In this document: in pieces, positions 44,804 through 55,829 of the stretch
Layout of the letters: each line of letters opens with the position of its first letter
Numbering within the stretch: the first letter of the stretch is position 1
From: Snodgrassella alvi
GTDB taxonomy: Bacteria > Pseudomonadota > Gammaproteobacteria > Burkholderiales > Neisseriaceae
DNA length: 64,000 nucleotides
NCBI RefSeq assembly: GCF_002777855.1
Contig: NZ_MEIK01000034.1
Location: 248,001 to 312,000 of the forward strand
Direction of reading: 5' to 3'
The notes under the pieces: model-generated
Told to the model about the DNA's origin: nothing
Seen by the model: only the letters and a program-made list of their open reading frames with translations
The model's database searches: none
Translations under genes and position numbers: made by a program

Positions 44804-47800
44804 TCAGCTGGCATCTACAGCGAGTTGTTTCATAATATTCTTGATTATTTGCACTCGTTGTTGCACGTCTTCTATGCTGATATTCACTCTGAGCTTGTCT
44901 GCACCGACAAGGCGGTAATTCTTATCATTTTGCATCATGGCAACGATGGTAGCCGGATTAATACGGTGATGCTTGCCAAATGTGAACGTTATGCTTTCGC
45001 TGCTGGCATCTATGGTATCTATACCCAGATTTGCTGCTTCGAGGCGCAGATGGTGGCTGGCAATCAGTGTGGATACTGCCGGCTCAAGCAAGCCAAAACG
45101 GTCAATCAATTCTTCGTGAATCTGGTCGATTTCAGCTTCGGTTTCACTGCTGGCCAGCCGTTTGTACAAAACGAGGCGTGCATGGATGTCTGGACAGTAG
45201 CTTTCAGGCAACAAAGCTGGACTGTGTAGTTTAATGTCGCTGGTAATGCCTAGTGGCGCATCTAAATCTGGTTCGCGGCCTTTTTTCAAATTGCGTACCG
45301 CTTGTTTTAACATTTCAGTGTAGAGGGTGAAACCTACTTGAATCATTTCACCAGACTGACCTTCACCGAGAATTTCACCAGCACCGCGAATTTCCAGGTC
45401 TTGCATCGCTAGAGTGAAACCGGCACCTAAATCATCAGCCATTTCAATTGCTTCCAGCCGTTTCTGAGCATCTTTAGTCATGGCTTCGGGCACAAGTAAA
45501 TAAGCATAGGCCTGATGGTGCGAACGACCTACACGGCCGCGCAGCTGATGTAGCTGTGCCAGGCCGAATTTATCTGCACGCTCAATGATAATGGTATTGG
45601 CATTAGGGATGTCTATGCCGGTTTCGATAATGGTTGAACATAGCAGAACGTTATAGCGCTGTTGTAGAAAGTCACGCATTACTTGTTCCAGCTCGCGCTC
45701 TCGTAGCTGTCCGTGTGCAATGCCAATGCGTGCTTCTGGCAATAAACTACTTAGTTTTTCATAAGCATTAGCGATGGTGTCTACTTCATTGTGCAGAAAA
45801 AAAACTTGGCCACCACGTTTCAGTTCGCGCATCACTGCCTCACGTATCAGGCCATCGCTGAGCGGACGGACAAAGGTTTTAACGGCTAAACGGCGGCTGG
45901 GTGCGGTGGTTATCAGGGAAAAATCACGTAGACCCTCTAAAGCCATGCTCAAGGTGCGTGGAATCGGTGTGGCGGTAAGAGTCAGTACGTCAACATTGGC
46001 GCGAAGGCTTTTTAGTTGTTCTTTCTGACGAACGCCAAATCGATGTTCTTCATCGATGATGACCAGACCAAGATTTTTGAAATGGACATCCGGCTGAACC
46101 AGTTTATGTGTGCCGATAACAATGTCAACAGTGCCATTTGCTAGTCCAGCAAGCGTGGCTTGAGTCTGTTTGCTGGTATTAAAACGTGAAAGTTGAGCAA
46201 CTTTAATGGGAAAATCTGCAAAGCGGTCGGCAAAATTCTGGGCATGCTGCTCAACCAGCAAAGTAGTTGGTGCCAGTACCACGACTTGTTTGCCAGCCAT
46301 AGCGGCTACAAAGGCTGCCCGTAAGGCAACTTCCGTTTTACCAAAGCCTACATCGCCGCAAATAAGCCGATCCATCGGTTTTTCCGCGCATAAATCTTTA
46401 AGTGTGGCGGCAATAGCGGCCGCCTGATCTTCAGTTTCTTCATAGCCGAAGCCGTTGGCGAAGGCCTGATAATCTATTTCGTTTAGGCTGAAGCGATGGC
46501 CTTGCTGTGCTTCACGCCGTGCATAGAGGTTTAAGAGTTCGGCAGCGGTATCTCTGGCTTTTTCAGCAGCTTTATGTCGTGCCTTATCCCATGCACCATG
46601 TCCGAGTTTGTGCAGGCTAACATTTTCATGTGCGCTACCGGCATAGCGGGAAATCAGTTGCAGCTGGCTGACTGGTACGTATAGCTGTGAACCTTCGGCA
46701 TACTCCAGCAACATCATTTCACTGGCACCTTCACCCAGATCAAGTGTTACCAGACCTTGATAGCGACCAATGCCATGCTGTTCGTGTACAACTGGGTCGC
46801 CAATTTTGATTTCTGCCAGATCACGCAGCATACCGTCGGAAACGGCGCTGTGTTTGCGGCGGGTGCGGCGGCCACGTACTACATATTGGTATAAGTCGGC
46901 TTCGGTGATGATGGCCAATTTTTGTTCGTCCAACAGACAGCCATAGCTTAATGGTGCAATGGTCAAACACAACTCAGCCTTAGCTTGAAGAAAATCTGCC
47001 CAGCCGCTGACAATATGTGGCTGCAATTGATACTCACGCATGAAATTAAGCATGGTTTCACGTCGGCCAAGGCTTTCAGCACAGATTAATACTTTACCAG
47101 ACCACTGCTGCAAAAAAGCTTTCAGAGAGTGCAGAGGATCGTCAGACTGCCTATCGACGGCAACACCAGGCAAGGTGTAGCTATTATGGTTGCTTAGTTC
47201 CGGTACTACACGCGCATATGCTTTGATGCGTGCCCCAATCTGGTCTTCACTCATATATAAATAATGCGGAGCCAGCGGTGGATAGGCTGGGTCGCCTTGT
47301 GCCATGGTATAGCGCTGTTTAACATCCTGCCAGATACGTGCCGCTTCGTTGTGTATATCTCCTAGATTGACCAGAATAGCATCCTCATTGATGTAGTCAA
47401 AAATGCTGACACATTCTTCTTCAAAGAATAGAGGCAGATAATATTCCACTCCGGCACCGAAGTGGCCTTCGGATACAGCTGCATAGACTGTTGCTTTACG
47501 GGGATCACTGCTGATTTCTTCACGAAAACGGCTACGAAAAATTTTTTGGGCATCGCTGTCGGTGGGGAATTCATGTGCAGGCAGCAGGCGGATTTCTTCA
47601 ACACTATTCAGGGTGCGCTGAGTATCGGCGTCGAATGTTTTAATGGTGTCGATTTCATTATCAAATAAATCGAGACGGAATGGGGTGTCACTACCCATCG
47701 GGAATATATCCAGTATCCCACCACGGGTGGCGAATTCACCGGTGGCTACGACATGGGTAACATGGTTGTAGCCTGCTTCTATCAGGCTGTGTTTGAGTGC

Positions 47801-48214
47801 ATCAGTGTCCAATTGCTGGCCGGTCTTGAGCCAGAATGTACGACCCAGCAAAAATGAAGGCGGGGCGATTTTTTGCATTGCTGTGGCTAGAGGCAACAGT
47901 AAAACATCAACCAGTCCGTTTTTTAATTGCCATAATGTGCTAAGGCGTTCGGATACCAACTCCTGATGGGGAGAAAAATGTTCATATGGTAAGGTTTCCC
48001 AGTCAGGAAAAAATACAATACGCGCAGCTGGGTTGAAAAACTGCCATGCTGTCTGAATACGAATAGCCTGCTCGGCATCCGCTGTGAGCACAATTTTTAG
48101 TTTTTTTTCAGGCAAATGCTTGCTGAGAAGAAATGGCAGACTACCAGCATTTAAATCTGGCCAGTGTACGATCTGACTGCTTTTAGGTAACGCAAAAGGG
48201 GCAACAGCGGACAT
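44804..48214 (-). CDS. mfd: Transcription-repair coupling factor Mfd
   Basis: Encodes 1136 residues. It dislodges stalled RNA polymerase and recruits UvrA. Regions in order: UvrB-homology (residues 1-330), RNA polymerase interaction domain (about 460-540, with GDPVVHEQHGIGRYQGL), the RecG-like helicase (about 600-950) with LICGDVGFGKTEVALRAAF, VIIDEEHRFGVRQKEQ and TATPIPRTLSMAL, and a C-terminal TRCF domain. Length is normal. Terminal overlap with other genes is absent. Confidence 0.97.
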   Translation of the reverse strand: MSAVAPFALPKSSQIVHWPDLNAGSLPFLLSKHLPEKKLKIVLTADAEQAIRIQTAWQFFNPAARIVFFPDWETLPYEHFSPHQELVSERLSTLWQLKNGLVDVLLLPLATAMQKIAPPSFLLGRTFWLKTGQQLDTDALKHSLIEAGYNHVTHVVATGEFATRGGILDIFPMGSDTPFRLDLFDNEIDTIKTFDADTQRTLNSVEEIRLLPAHEFPTDSDAQKIFRSRFREEISSDPRKATVYAAVSEGHFGAGVEYYLPLFFEEECVSIFDYINEDAILVNLGDIHNEAARIWQDVKQRYTMAQGDPAYPPLAPHYLYMSEDQIGARIKAYARVVPELSNHNSYTLPGVAVDRQSDDPLHSLKAFLQQWSGKVLICAESLGRRETMLNFMREYQLQPHIVSGWADFLQAKAELCLTIAPLSYGCLLDEQKLAIITEADLYQYVVRGRRTRRKHSAVSDGMLRDLAEIKIGDPVVHEQHGIGRYQGLVTLDLGEGASEMMLLEYAEGSQLYVPVSQLQLISRYAGSAHENVSLHKLGHGAWDKARHKAAEKARDTAAELLNLYARREAQQGHRFSLNEIDYQAFANGFGYEETEDQAAAIAATLKDLCAEKPMDRLICGDVGFGKTEVALRAAFVAAMAGKQVVVLAPTTLLVEQHAQNFADRFADFPIKVAQLSRFNTSKQTQATLAGLANGTVDIVIGTHKLVQPDVHFKNLGLVIIDEEHRFGVRQKEQLKSLRANVDVLTLTATPIPRTLSMALEGLRDFSLITTAPSRRLAVKTFVRPLSDGLIREAVMRELKRGGQVFFLHNEVDTIANAYEKLSSLLPEARIGIAHGQLRERELEQVMRDFLQQRYNVLLCSTIIETGIDIPNANTIIIERADKFGLAQLHQLRGRVGRSHHQAYAYLLVPEAMTKDAQKRLEAIEMADDLGAGFTLAMQDLEIRGAGEILGEGQSGEMIQVGFTLYTEMLKQAVRNLKKGREPDLDAPLGITSDIKLHSPALLPESYCPDIHARLVLYKRLASSETEAEIDQIHEELIDRFGLLEPAVSTLIASHHLRLEAANLGIDTIDASSESITFTFGKHHRINPATIVAMMQNDKNYRLVGADKLRVNISIEDVQQRVQIIKNIMKQLAVDAS

Positions 48215-48340
48215 AGTTTCTGTTTTATAGGTAATAATTAATTAGATTTTCAATAGTTATGGGCAAGCTATGATAAGACAAGCCTGCGCAGACCAGTAAT
48301 CATAGCTGCATACATGAGAATGGATAAAGTTTTAAAAAGT

Positions 48341-48377
48341 AAAGGCTATGTATTCTATTACAAATACAGTAGCCTTT
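48341..48377 (-). terminator. Terminator of the DUF456 gene
   Basis: Long stem with AAAGGCTA and TAGCCTTT outer arms and inner GTATT and AATAC arms; on the minus strand it is followed by ACTTTTT. It begins 28 bases after the stop. Confidence 0.85.
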
Positions 48378-48404
48378 GCTCTTGGTGGTTTGTTAAATAT
48401 TTAG

Positions 48405-48893
48405 TTAATATAAATAATACAGATACATCACGGCGATGGTAATCAGAATAGCAAATGCGCAGCCAATTTTGGCAACAACGCCGAGAACAAGGCCAATTAA
48501 GGTGGCGAATCCTACTTTTCCAGCGGCCACCAAATTACGTCTAGCAATGAATTCACCGATTGCTGCTCCGATTAACGGGCCTAATATCATACCTGGAAGG
48601 GCAAAGAACATACCGATAATAGCACCGATAAAAGCCCCCCAGATGGCTTTTCTGCTGGCACCACTATGCTTGGCTCCGAGTACGCCAGCCATGTAATCCA
48701 TACCACATCCTAAGGCGGTGAGAATTGCCAACGTAATCAGTGTGCCTGTACCCATAATCTGATAATCGCTGCTTAGAGCCAATAGCCATGCGCCGCCAAA
48801 CATAAGTGGCAATCCGGGTAGGGCGGGCATAAATGTACCTAACAGCCCGATAAGTAATAAAACAATAGCCAATATCACCAAAACTGAGGTCAT
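48405..48893 (-). CDS. DUF456 family membrane protein
   Basis: Encodes 162 residues from ATG 48893 (MTSVLVILAIVLLLIGLLG). It is almost all hydrophobic, with about four membrane segments and a glycine-rich loop set: PALPGLPLMFGGAW, GVLGAKHSGASRKAIWG and GMILGPLIGAAIGEFIARR. These match DUF456. The function is unknown; glycine-zipper-like motifs may pack helices. It lies upstream of mfd on the same strand. Confidence 0.85.
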   Translation of the reverse strand: MTSVLVILAIVLLLIGLLGTFMPALPGLPLMFGGAWLLALSSDYQIMGTGTLITLAILTALGCGMDYMAGVLGAKHSGASRKAIWGAFIGAIIGMFFALPGMILGPLIGAAIGEFIARRNLVAAGKVGFATLIGLVLGVVAKIGCAFAILITIAVMYLYYLY

Positions 48894-48996
48894 GGCAGAT
48901 AAGTCCTCGCGAAAAAAGGGAGAATATTTGTAGATTGGGGATGCTGCTGTCACACTCAAGAGTAAATTATGTTGTGAAGGTAAAAGTTATGTAATC

Positions 48997-49010
48997 GGTT
49001 AGGACTAACC
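48997..49010. other. Short palindrome between DUF456 gene and typA
   Basis: GGTTAG, GA, CTAACC with a 2-base centre. A possible operator, not a terminator. The rest of 48894-49213 shows nothing else I can support. Confidence 0.3.
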
Positions 49011-49213
49011 AATAATTGTAGCAGTTGGAAATGGTATTTGTATATTGATGTCTGTTCCGGACGCAGTGGCCATTGGTAAAGTATGCATATATGAAAACTT
49101 TATGATTCTCTTCTTAAACTTATTTTGCTGTTGAAGCTGTGATCAGCAATCAGCGATGAAGGTGAATCCCATATAATGGTATGCGAACGTTTTTATATTG
49201 TGTAAATGCTGAA

Positions 49214-49240
49214 ACAGGCAGCCATTTTGTGGCTGCCTGT
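49214..49240 (-). terminator. Hairpin after typA
   Basis: A 10-bp perfect stem (ACAGGCAGCC and GGCTGCCTGT, 7-base loop) 19 bases after the typA stop. The T-run on the minus strand is only three bases, so termination may be moderate. Confidence 0.7.
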
Positions 49241-49259
49241 TGTGCTGGAAAGGTCGGAA

Positions 49260-51074
49260 TCAATCCAATTTTTTAAAGTGTTTGCGCCGTTCCTGCTCGC
49301 TTAGATAACGTTTACGCAGGCGAATGGTCTGAGGAGTGATTTCTACTAGTTCATCATCATCAATAAATTCTACTGCTGCTTCCAAAGACATTAAAACCGG
49401 CGGAGTAAGGCGTACAGCTTCATCGGTACCGGAGGCACGGACATTGGTCAGTTTTTTGCCTTTCAGCGGGTTGACTACTAGGTCGTTGTCACGGCTATGG
49501 ATGCCAATAATCATGCCTTCGTAAATTTTCTCGCCCGGATTGATAAACATGCGGCCGCGGTCTTCAAGATTCCACAGTGCGTAGGCAACAGCGTCACCTT
49601 GTTCTTGTGAAACCAGTACGCCATTACGACGGCCGGGAATTTCTGCTTTCACCGGTGCGTAGTTATCAAACACATGGCTCATCAGTCCCTGACCACGAGT
49701 CATGGTCATGAATTCGCCCTGAAAACCAATCAGGCCGCGAGCTGGAATACGGTATTCTAGGCGAGTGCGTCCTTTACCATCACTTTCCATATTGGTAAGT
49801 TCACCACGGCGGCGGCCCAACTCTTCCATGACAGCACCCTGAGTGTTGTCTTCAACATCGACAGTCAGATTTTCGTAGGGTTCGCATTTTACGCCGTCGA
49901 TTTCGCGGAATACCACGCGTGGTTTGCCCACGGCTAGCTCATAACCTTCGCGGCGCATGTTTTCAATCAGAATGGTTAGATGCAGTTCGCCACGGCCGGA
50001 AACGCGGAAAACATCGGCGTCGGCGGTGTCTTCCACCCGCAGAGCAACGTTAGTCAGCAGTTCTTTTTGCAAACGTTCGCGAATCTGGCGGCTGGTAACG
50101 AATTTGCCTTCTGTACCGGCCAGAGGGCTGGTGTTTACCATAAAGTCCATGGTAAGAGTAGGTTCGTCCACGCTGAGCATTGGTAAGCCTTGTGGCTGTT
50201 CGCGATCTGCGATGGTGACGCCGATACCAATATCTTCTAATCCGGAAATGGTGACGATATCACCAGCTTCTGCTTCCTGTAGTGGAATGCGCTCTAGACC
50301 TTTAAAGCCAAGTAGCTGATTGATTCTTCCCTGACCAATCTGCTGGTCTTCATTCATAATAGCCACTACCTGACCGGGTTTTATGCGTCCGTTCAGAATG
50401 CGGCCAATACCGAGACGGCCGGTGTAATTGTCATAATCCAGCTGGGAAATCTGCAATTGCAAAGGTTTGTCGGCATCGCCGGCCGGTTCAGGTGTATATT
50501 TGAGAATGGTCTCAAACAGCGGACGCATGTCGTTGGATTCGTCTTCTTCATTCAGTTTAGCAAAGCCAGTCAAACCGGAAGCATAAACAATGGGGAAATC
50601 GAGCTGTTCGTCTGTGGCACCCAGTTTGTCAAAAAGTTCGAATGTCTGGTCGATTACCCAGTTTGGACGTGCACTAGGCTTATCAATTTTGTTGATAACC
50701 ACAATCGGTTTCAATCCCAGTGCCAGTGCTTTTTTGGTAACAAAGCGGGTTTGCGGCATTGGGCCTTCCTGTGCGTCAACCAATAGTAGTACGCAGTCTA
50801 CCATGCCCAGTACGCGTTCTACTTCGCCGCCGAAATCAGCGTGCCCAGGGGTATCGACGATATTAATGTGATAGCCTTCATATTCGATGGCTGTATTTTT
50901 AGCCAGAATGGTAATGCCACGCTCTTTTTCTAGATCGTTGCTGTCCATTACCCGCTCGTCTACTTGCTGGTTGGCACGAAATGTACCAGACTGGCGTAGT
51001 AACTGGTCTACCAGTGTGGTTTTGCCGTGGTCGACGTGTGCGATAATGGCAATATTGCGAATTTTTTTACTCAT
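49260..51074 (-). CDS. typA: Translational GTPase TypA/BipA
   Basis: Encodes 604 residues. It is a ribosome-binding GTPase with roles in assembly and stress. G motifs are [15 protein letters not shown] (G1), [19 protein letters not shown] (G3) and [10 protein letters not shown] (G4). The C-terminal domain has [20 protein letters not shown] and [14 protein letters not shown], typical of TypA. No anomalies. Confidence 0.97.
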   Translation of the reverse strand: MSKKIRNIAIIAHVDHGKTTLVDQLLRQSGTFRANQQVDERVMDSNDLEKERGITILAKNTAIEYEGYHINIVDTPGHADFGGEVERVLGMVDCVLLLVDAQEGPMPQTRFVTKKALALGLKPIVVINKIDKPSARPNWVIDQTFELFDKLGATDEQLDFPIVYASGLTGFAKLNEEDESNDMRPLFETILKYTPEPAGDADKPLQLQISQLDYDNYTGRLGIGRILNGRIKPGQVVAIMNEDQQIGQGRINQLLGFKGLERIPLQEAEAGDIVTISGLEDIGIGVTIADREQPQGLPMLSVDEPTLTMDFMVNTSPLAGTEGKFVTSRQIRERLQKELLTNVALRVEDTADADVFRVSGRGELHLTILIENMRREGYELAVGKPRVVFREIDGVKCEPYENLTVDVEDNTQGAVMEELGRRRGELTNMESDGKGRTRLEYRIPARGLIGFQGEFMTMTRGQGLMSHVFDNYAPVKAEIPGRRNGVLVSQEQGDAVAYALWNLEDRGRMFINPGEKIYEGMIIGIHSRDNDLVVNPLKGKKLTNVRASGTDEAVRLTPPVLMSLEAAVEFIDDDELVEITPQTIRLRKRYLSEQERRKHFKKLD

Positions 51075-51307
51075 GGGGGTGTGTAACCTAGTTGTATTTG
51101 CTATTCAGAGGTAAATTAACCTTGAATTATAACATTTACTCTGCTTTTCGTGGAATTTTTAGCAAAATCAGGCTGTCTGCTAATCTTAATCGCGCGGATT
51201 TGTTTCGACTGCTGCTAGGGTTATAGCCATGAAGCGTCTATTGTGCTTTATCGGCTAAAGAGGTTATCAACGAATGCTGTATTGTTTTATACATAGGAAT
51301 CTGCGTA

Positions 51308-51577
51308 ATGGAACAGTTGGAATTTTTTGTTATTCCGAGCCCCTGTCGCGGCGTATGTGAAAGTAATCATAAAGGCTATTGCAAAGGTTGCCTGCGCAGT
51401 AGGGATGAGCGTCTGTATTGGTTAAAGTTTTCTGATAGGCAGAAGCAGCAGGTACTGCGTTTATGTCAATTGCGCCGGCGTAAGCTTGAACAATTGTTGC
51501 AGCAGTCACGACAAATTGGTGAAGACAAGGACAGTTTAATAGAAAAATTATGGATACAGGCGGATTTTGATTTTTAA
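51308..51577 (+). CDS. DUF1289 protein
   Basis: Encodes 89 residues. The N-terminal cysteine cluster is PSPCRGVCESNHKGYCKGC, followed by LRSRDERLYWLKFSDRQKQQ. DUF1289 proteins are small and likely bind iron or zinc through four Cys; the function is unknown. The C terminus is basic and helical. Start ATG at 51308. It lies 50 bases before the DMT transporter gene. Confidence 0.85.
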   Translation: MEQLEFFVIPSPCRGVCESNHKGYCKGCLRSRDERLYWLKFSDRQKQQVLRLCQLRRRKLEQLLQQSRQIGEDKDSLIEKLWIQADFDF

Positions 51578-51627
51578 AATTCTGAATAAGCTGTTAATCT
51601 GCGCTAAATTTTGTTTTAGGGGAAAAA

Positions 51628-52512
51628 ATGCATTTTCTGATTATCAGTATCTTATGTAGTGTGGCTGTATCCGTATTGCTGAAAGTAGCACGTAGAAATG
51701 GAGTGGTTATTGCTCAGGCGGTAGCAGTGGGTTATCCAGTAGCCGCTTTATGCAGTTGGTTGTTTCTGCACCCACAGTTGTCAGACTGGCAAGTCTATGC
51801 CCACCACTGGATAATTTTTCTTGCACTGGGTATCGGGCTGCCACTTGGCTTTATTGTGTTGGGCAAAGCCATTGAGCAGGCCGGTATGGTTAAAACAGAT
51901 GCGGCACAGCGCCTTTCGTTATTTTTACCTATCCTGGCAGCTTTTATATGGTTTGGTGAAAGCCTGAGTAATAATAAAATAATTGGGATTGCACTAGCTC
52001 TGATGGCTTTGTTGGCGTTACTTTATCGCGAAAAATCTACTAAAAGTAAGCAAAAGGGTGGATTTTTCAGTACCGCAGGCTGTCTTTTTGGGGTGTGGCT
52101 GTGTTATGGCACAACAGATATTTTATTTAAGCAGATGGCTAAAAGCGGCACAGCTTTTGCTCCTACTTTGCTGATAGCATTTATTTTGGCTGCTGTGCTG
52201 ATTATAGGCTATTTGCTTTTACGCCGAACGGTCTGGAATGCAGCCAGTATTCTGGCCGGTTTACTACTGGGCTGTCTGAATTTTGCTAATATTTTGTTTT
52301 ATATTCGTGCTCATCAGCAGTTTCAGCAGAACCCGTCACTGGTATTTGCTGGCATGAATCTAGGTGTGATTACGCTAGCTACAGTAATTGGTGCTTTGAT
52401 ATTTAAAGAAAAAATTAATGGCTTGAATCTAGCGGGTATTGTGCTGGCCATAGCTGCTATCTGGTTTCTGTTTTACGGCAGCAGTCTCCATTCAATTTTG
52501 CCAGGTATGTAA
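51628..52512 (+). CDS. EamA/DMT-superfamily permease
   Basis: Encodes 294 residues with about ten hydrophobic segments arranged in two repeats, as in drug/metabolite transporters. Examples are FLIISILCSVAVSVLLKVA, IIFLALGIGLPLGFIVLG and GVITLATVIGALIF. Substrate unknown. It is an inner-membrane protein and has a GGGGAAA ribosome binding site. It ends at a strong terminator shared with convergent prfA. Confidence 0.8.
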   Translation: MHFLIISILCSVAVSVLLKVARRNGVVIAQAVAVGYPVAALCSWLFLHPQLSDWQVYAHHWIIFLALGIGLPLGFIVLGKAIEQAGMVKTDAAQRLSLFLPILAAFIWFGESLSNNKIIGIALALMALLALLYREKSTKSKQKGGFFSTAGCLFGVWLCYGTTDILFKQMAKSGTAFAPTLLIAFILAAVLIIGYLLLRRTVWNAASILAGLLLGCLNFANILFYIRAHQQFQQNPSLVFAGMNLGVITLATVIGALIFKEKINGLNLAGIVLAIAAIWFLFYGSSLHSILPGM

Positions 52513-52515
52513 AAT

Positions 52516-52547
52516 AAAAGCTGTTCTGGTGATCTAGAACAGCTTTT
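52516..52547. terminator. Bidirectional terminator between DMT gene and prfA
   Basis: A 12-bp stem, AAAAGCTGTTCT and AGAACAGCTTTT, with an 8-base loop and T-runs on both strands. It lies between two convergent genes. Confidence 0.9.
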
Positions 52548-52554
52548 TTATGCT

Positions 52555-53637
52555 TTAGCTGGCATTGCTTAGCTGCGCCAGCTGCTGAGCCTGATGCTCG
52601 GCTATCAGTGCCTGTGTCAATTCGCTTAAATCACCGTCCATAATAAAATCAAGTTTATGTAAAGTAAGATTTATGCGATGGTCTGTGACCCGTCCCTGAG
52701 GGTAATTGTACGTGCGTATGCGCTCACTGCGGTCACCACTGCCAATCAGACTTTTGCGCTCGGCCGCTTCTTTGGCATGAGCTGCATGTTTCTGCTGTTC
52801 GTATAAGCGTGAAGCTAGTACCTTCATTGCCTGTGCTTTATTCGCATGTTGTGAACGGCCATCCTGACATTCTACTACCATACCGGTGGGTAGATGGGTG
52901 ATACGTACGGCCGAATCGGTTTTATTGATATGCTGTCCGCCGGCGCCGGATGCACGGAAAGTATCAATACGCAAATCATTCGGATTCAATTGTACTTCCG
53001 CAACTTCGTCAGCTTCGGGCATGATGGCTATGGTGCAGGCTGAAGTATGTATTCTGCCTTGACTTTCAGTAGTCGGTACACGTTGTACTCGATGTCCGCC
53101 TGATTCGAATTTGAGCTGGCTGTATACATTCATGCCGGCAATACGTGCAATCACTTCCTTATATCCGCCCAAGTCGCTTTCACTGGCTGATACAATTTCT
53201 ACCTGCCAGCCCATACGTTCGGCAAAACGGGTATACATGCGCATCAAATCACCTGCAAACAAAGCTGCTTCATCACCGCCGGTACCGGCACGGATTTCGA
53301 TAAATATATTCTTATCGTCGTCTTCATCTTTGGGCAAAAGCAATTTTTGCAGTTCACTATCTAACTGAGCAATCTGATTGCGCGCATGATTAATTTCTTC
53401 TGCTGCAAATTCTTTTAATTCTGGGTCTGTCAGCATTTCTTCAGCAGCTGTCAGATCAGTTTGCGCTTGTGTGTACTGGCGGTATGTATCTACCACGGGC
53501 GTGAGTTCTGCATGTTCACGAGTGAGGCGACGATATTCGTCTATATTGTTGGTAACATCAGGAGAAGCCAGCAATGCGGTTACTTCCTCCAGACGTTCTG
53601 TCAGGTGCTGTAACTTTTCTATCAATGAAGGTTTCAT
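52555..53637 (-). CDS. prfA: Peptide chain release factor 1 PrfA
   Basis: Encodes 360 residues. The stop-codon recognition tripeptide is PTT in [16 protein letters not shown] (PxT type for UAA and UAG, usually PAT), and the peptidyl-tRNA hydrolysis motif is [16 protein letters not shown] with GGQ. It acts in termination. Lies between hemA and the DMT gene. The hemA-prfA order is common in bacteria. Confidence 0.97.
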   Translation of the reverse strand: MKPSLIEKLQHLTERLEEVTALLASPDVTNNIDEYRRLTREHAELTPVVDTYRQYTQAQTDLTAAEEMLTDPELKEFAAEEINHARNQIAQLDSELQKLLLPKDEDDDKNIFIEIRAGTGGDEAALFAGDLMRMYTRFAERMGWQVEIVSASESDLGGYKEVIARIAGMNVYSQLKFESGGHRVQRVPTTESQGRIHTSACTIAIMPEADEVAEVQLNPNDLRIDTFRASGAGGQHINKTDSAVRITHLPTGMVVECQDGRSQHANKAQAMKVLASRLYEQQKHAAHAKEAAERKSLIGSGDRSERIRTYNYPQGRVTDHRINLTLHKLDFIMDGDLSELTQALIAEHQAQQLAQLSNAS

Positions 53638-53718
53638 CTGGAATCCCGTAATTATTTAAACTTTTAATCAATTGAAATTTTTGGTGAGTACTACTGCAAA
53701 CCTATTGCTGAATTACAT

Positions 53719-54981
53719 TTACTGCTGTAAATGTGAGTCATTCAGGTGATAAATCAAACTAATGGCCTTTGCCAGCTCAGGATGTTGCTGGCTGTCTTTA
53801 TTCAGTGCACGAGTAGGTGCATGCAGGAGAGTATTGGTAAGTTCATGGCTCAGACGTTGCAATACTTCTTCAACTGCTGTGCCATTACGCAAGCGGCGCA
53901 TAGCCTTAGCTACCACTTTGCAGCGCTGTTCTTCGCCTTGGCTACGCAAAGCGCAAATCAAGGGTACGCTGCTGCGTGTCTGCTGCCAGGCGATAAATTC
54001 TGCCACTTTGGAGGCCACCATTTTTTCTGCAGCTGCGGCAGCTTGCTGTCGGGCAGCCTGTCCATGCTGCACAATACTGACCATATCGTCCACAGTATAT
54101 AGATAAGCATCGTTGAGCTCACCGGCTTCTGTTTCGATGTCACGCGGCACAGCTAAATCAAGCAGAAATACAGGCATACCGCGCCGTAATTTAAGTGCAC
54201 GCTCGACCAAACCTTTGCCAATGACCGGAAACGGGCTGGCAGTGGAGGACACCACCACATCATATTCAGGCAGGATATCAGGTAAGTCCGTCAGAATACG
54301 GGCATTGGCACCGTTATTTAATTTGCTGCACAACTCCTGGGCTCTGGTTAGCGTGCGATTAAGTACCGTAAGGCGTCGAGGATGCTCGGCAGCAAAATAG
54401 GTAGCCACTAGCTCAATCATTTCACCGGCACCCACCATTAATACATTCAACGCGGCAATATCAGGAAATATCTGTGCAGCCATTTTCACCGCTGCCGCCG
54501 CCATGGACACTGAATTTTCACCAACGGCACTTTCATTACGAATCTCTTTGGCTGCTGCAAAGGTTTTTTCAAATAATGCATTCAGGTGCTGGTGTAAAGT
54601 ATGTTGACAGCGTGCTATGCGCACCGCTTCTTTAAGCTGTCCCAGAATCTGTGGTTCACCCAGTACCATGGAATCCAGACCGCAGGCTACCCGAAAAGCA
54701 TGCTGTATGGCCTGCACATCGTGCAGTCTGTACAGATAAGGTGCGAATTCTGTGAATGGTAACTGATGATAACTGGCCAACCACTGTATGGCAGCATCAG
54801 CATCTCCAATACAATAGATTTCGGTGCGATTACAGGTGGACAAAATCATCGCTTCAGCAATATTTGTCTGACAGCCGAGTGAACAAAGTGCTTCTGACAG
54901 TACAGCCGCCGGAAAGGCCAGACGTTCGCGCACTGAAACAGGAGCGGTTTGGTGATTAAGTCCGATAACGGTTAAAGACAT
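53719..54981 (-). CDS. hemA: Glutamyl-tRNA reductase HemA
   Basis: Encodes 420 residues. It forms glutamate-1-semialdehyde for HemL (23632). Marks are LNHQTAPVSVRERLAFP, the active site cysteine in STCNRTEIYC, and the NADPH-binding domain around VLMVGAGEMIELVA (about residue 185). A C-terminal dimerisation helix follows. The gene is 81 bases upstream of prfA. Regulation by haem at the protein level is known for the family; no feature for it is visible. Confidence 0.97.
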   Translation of the reverse strand: MSLTVIGLNHQTAPVSVRERLAFPAAVLSEALCSLGCQTNIAEAMILSTCNRTEIYCIGDADAAIQWLASYHQLPFTEFAPYLYRLHDVQAIQHAFRVACGLDSMVLGEPQILGQLKEAVRIARCQHTLHQHLNALFEKTFAAAKEIRNESAVGENSVSMAAAAVKMAAQIFPDIAALNVLMVGAGEMIELVATYFAAEHPRRLTVLNRTLTRAQELCSKLNNGANARILTDLPDILPEYDVVVSSTASPFPVIGKGLVERALKLRRGMPVFLLDLAVPRDIETEAGELNDAYLYTVDDMVSIVQHGQAARQQAAAAAEKMVASKVAEFIAWQQTRSSVPLICALRSQGEEQRCKVVAKAMRRLRNGTAVEEVLQRLSHELTNTLLHAPTRALNKDSQQHPELAKAISLIYHLNDSHLQQ

Positions 54982-55159
54982 GTTGCCTGAAGTTATTTGC
55001 GTTTACCCGCTGCGGCGGGTAGGATAATTGCCAAGCAGACTTTATATTACGATTAAATATAAAGCTGTTAAAGTGCTCAATTATACGCTATTAGTACCGA
55101 AAAATCAGCAAGACGGTCTGGCACTGCTATCATCATTTTTGCGTGTATAAATTTATACT

Positions 55160-55801
55160 ATGAATAATCTGGATTTGCATGACATACGTCAGGATTACAG
55201 CCAACAGTCACTTAGTGAAGCCGATTGTTGTGCTCATCCACTAGAACAGTTTCAAAAGTGGCTAACAGAAGCCATACATGCCAAAGTGAATGAGCCTACT
55301 GCGATGAATGTGGCTACAGTGGATCAACATGGCCGTCCCAATGCGCGCGTCGTATTATTAAAAGAAGTGACCGAAAAGGGCTTTGTTTTCTTTACCAATT
55401 ATCATAGCCGTAAGGGTCGTGCTTTAAGCCAGCACCCCTATGCTGCACTGACTTTTTTTTGGCCAGAGCTGGAACGCCAGGTGCGGGTAGAGGGTGTAGT
55501 ACTGCAGCTAGCTGCTGAAGATTCTGATGCTTATTTCCGTTCCCGTCCCTACAGCAGCCGTATCGGAGCTTGGGCAAGTGAGCAAAGTTCGGTTATCAGT
55601 AGTAAAGCGGTGTTGATGACTCGTGCAGCTACGTTTGGAGCAAAATACTTGTTGAACGTACCACGTCCTCCGCATTGGGGTGGGTATCTGGTCGAGCCTG
55701 AGCTTGTGGAGTTTTGGCAGGGAAGACCTAGCCGTCTGCATGACCGTGTTCAGTATCTGCAAGAAAAAGGCTTATGGATTAAGCAGCGATTGGCACCTTA
55801 G
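55160..55801 (+). CDS. pdxH: Pyridoxine/pyridoxamine 5'-phosphate oxidase PdxH
   Basis: Encodes 213 residues. It makes pyridoxal phosphate using FMN. FMN- and substrate-binding stretches are [39 protein letters not shown] and the C-terminal [14 protein letters not shown]. Full length. Convergent with the acyltransferase gene 28 bases later; the gap has no clear hairpin. Confidence 0.96.
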   Translation: MNNLDLHDIRQDYSQQSLSEADCCAHPLEQFQKWLTEAIHAKVNEPTAMNVATVDQHGRPNARVVLLKEVTEKGFVFFTNYHSRKGRALSQHPYAALTFFWPELERQVRVEGVVLQLAAEDSDAYFRSRPYSSRIGAWASEQSSVISSKAVLMTRAATFGAKYLLNVPRPPHWGGYLVEPELVEFWQGRPSRLHDRVQYLQEKGLWIKQRLAP

Positions 55802-55829
55802 CATTTGCTGACGTTTTTTCTAGTTAGTA

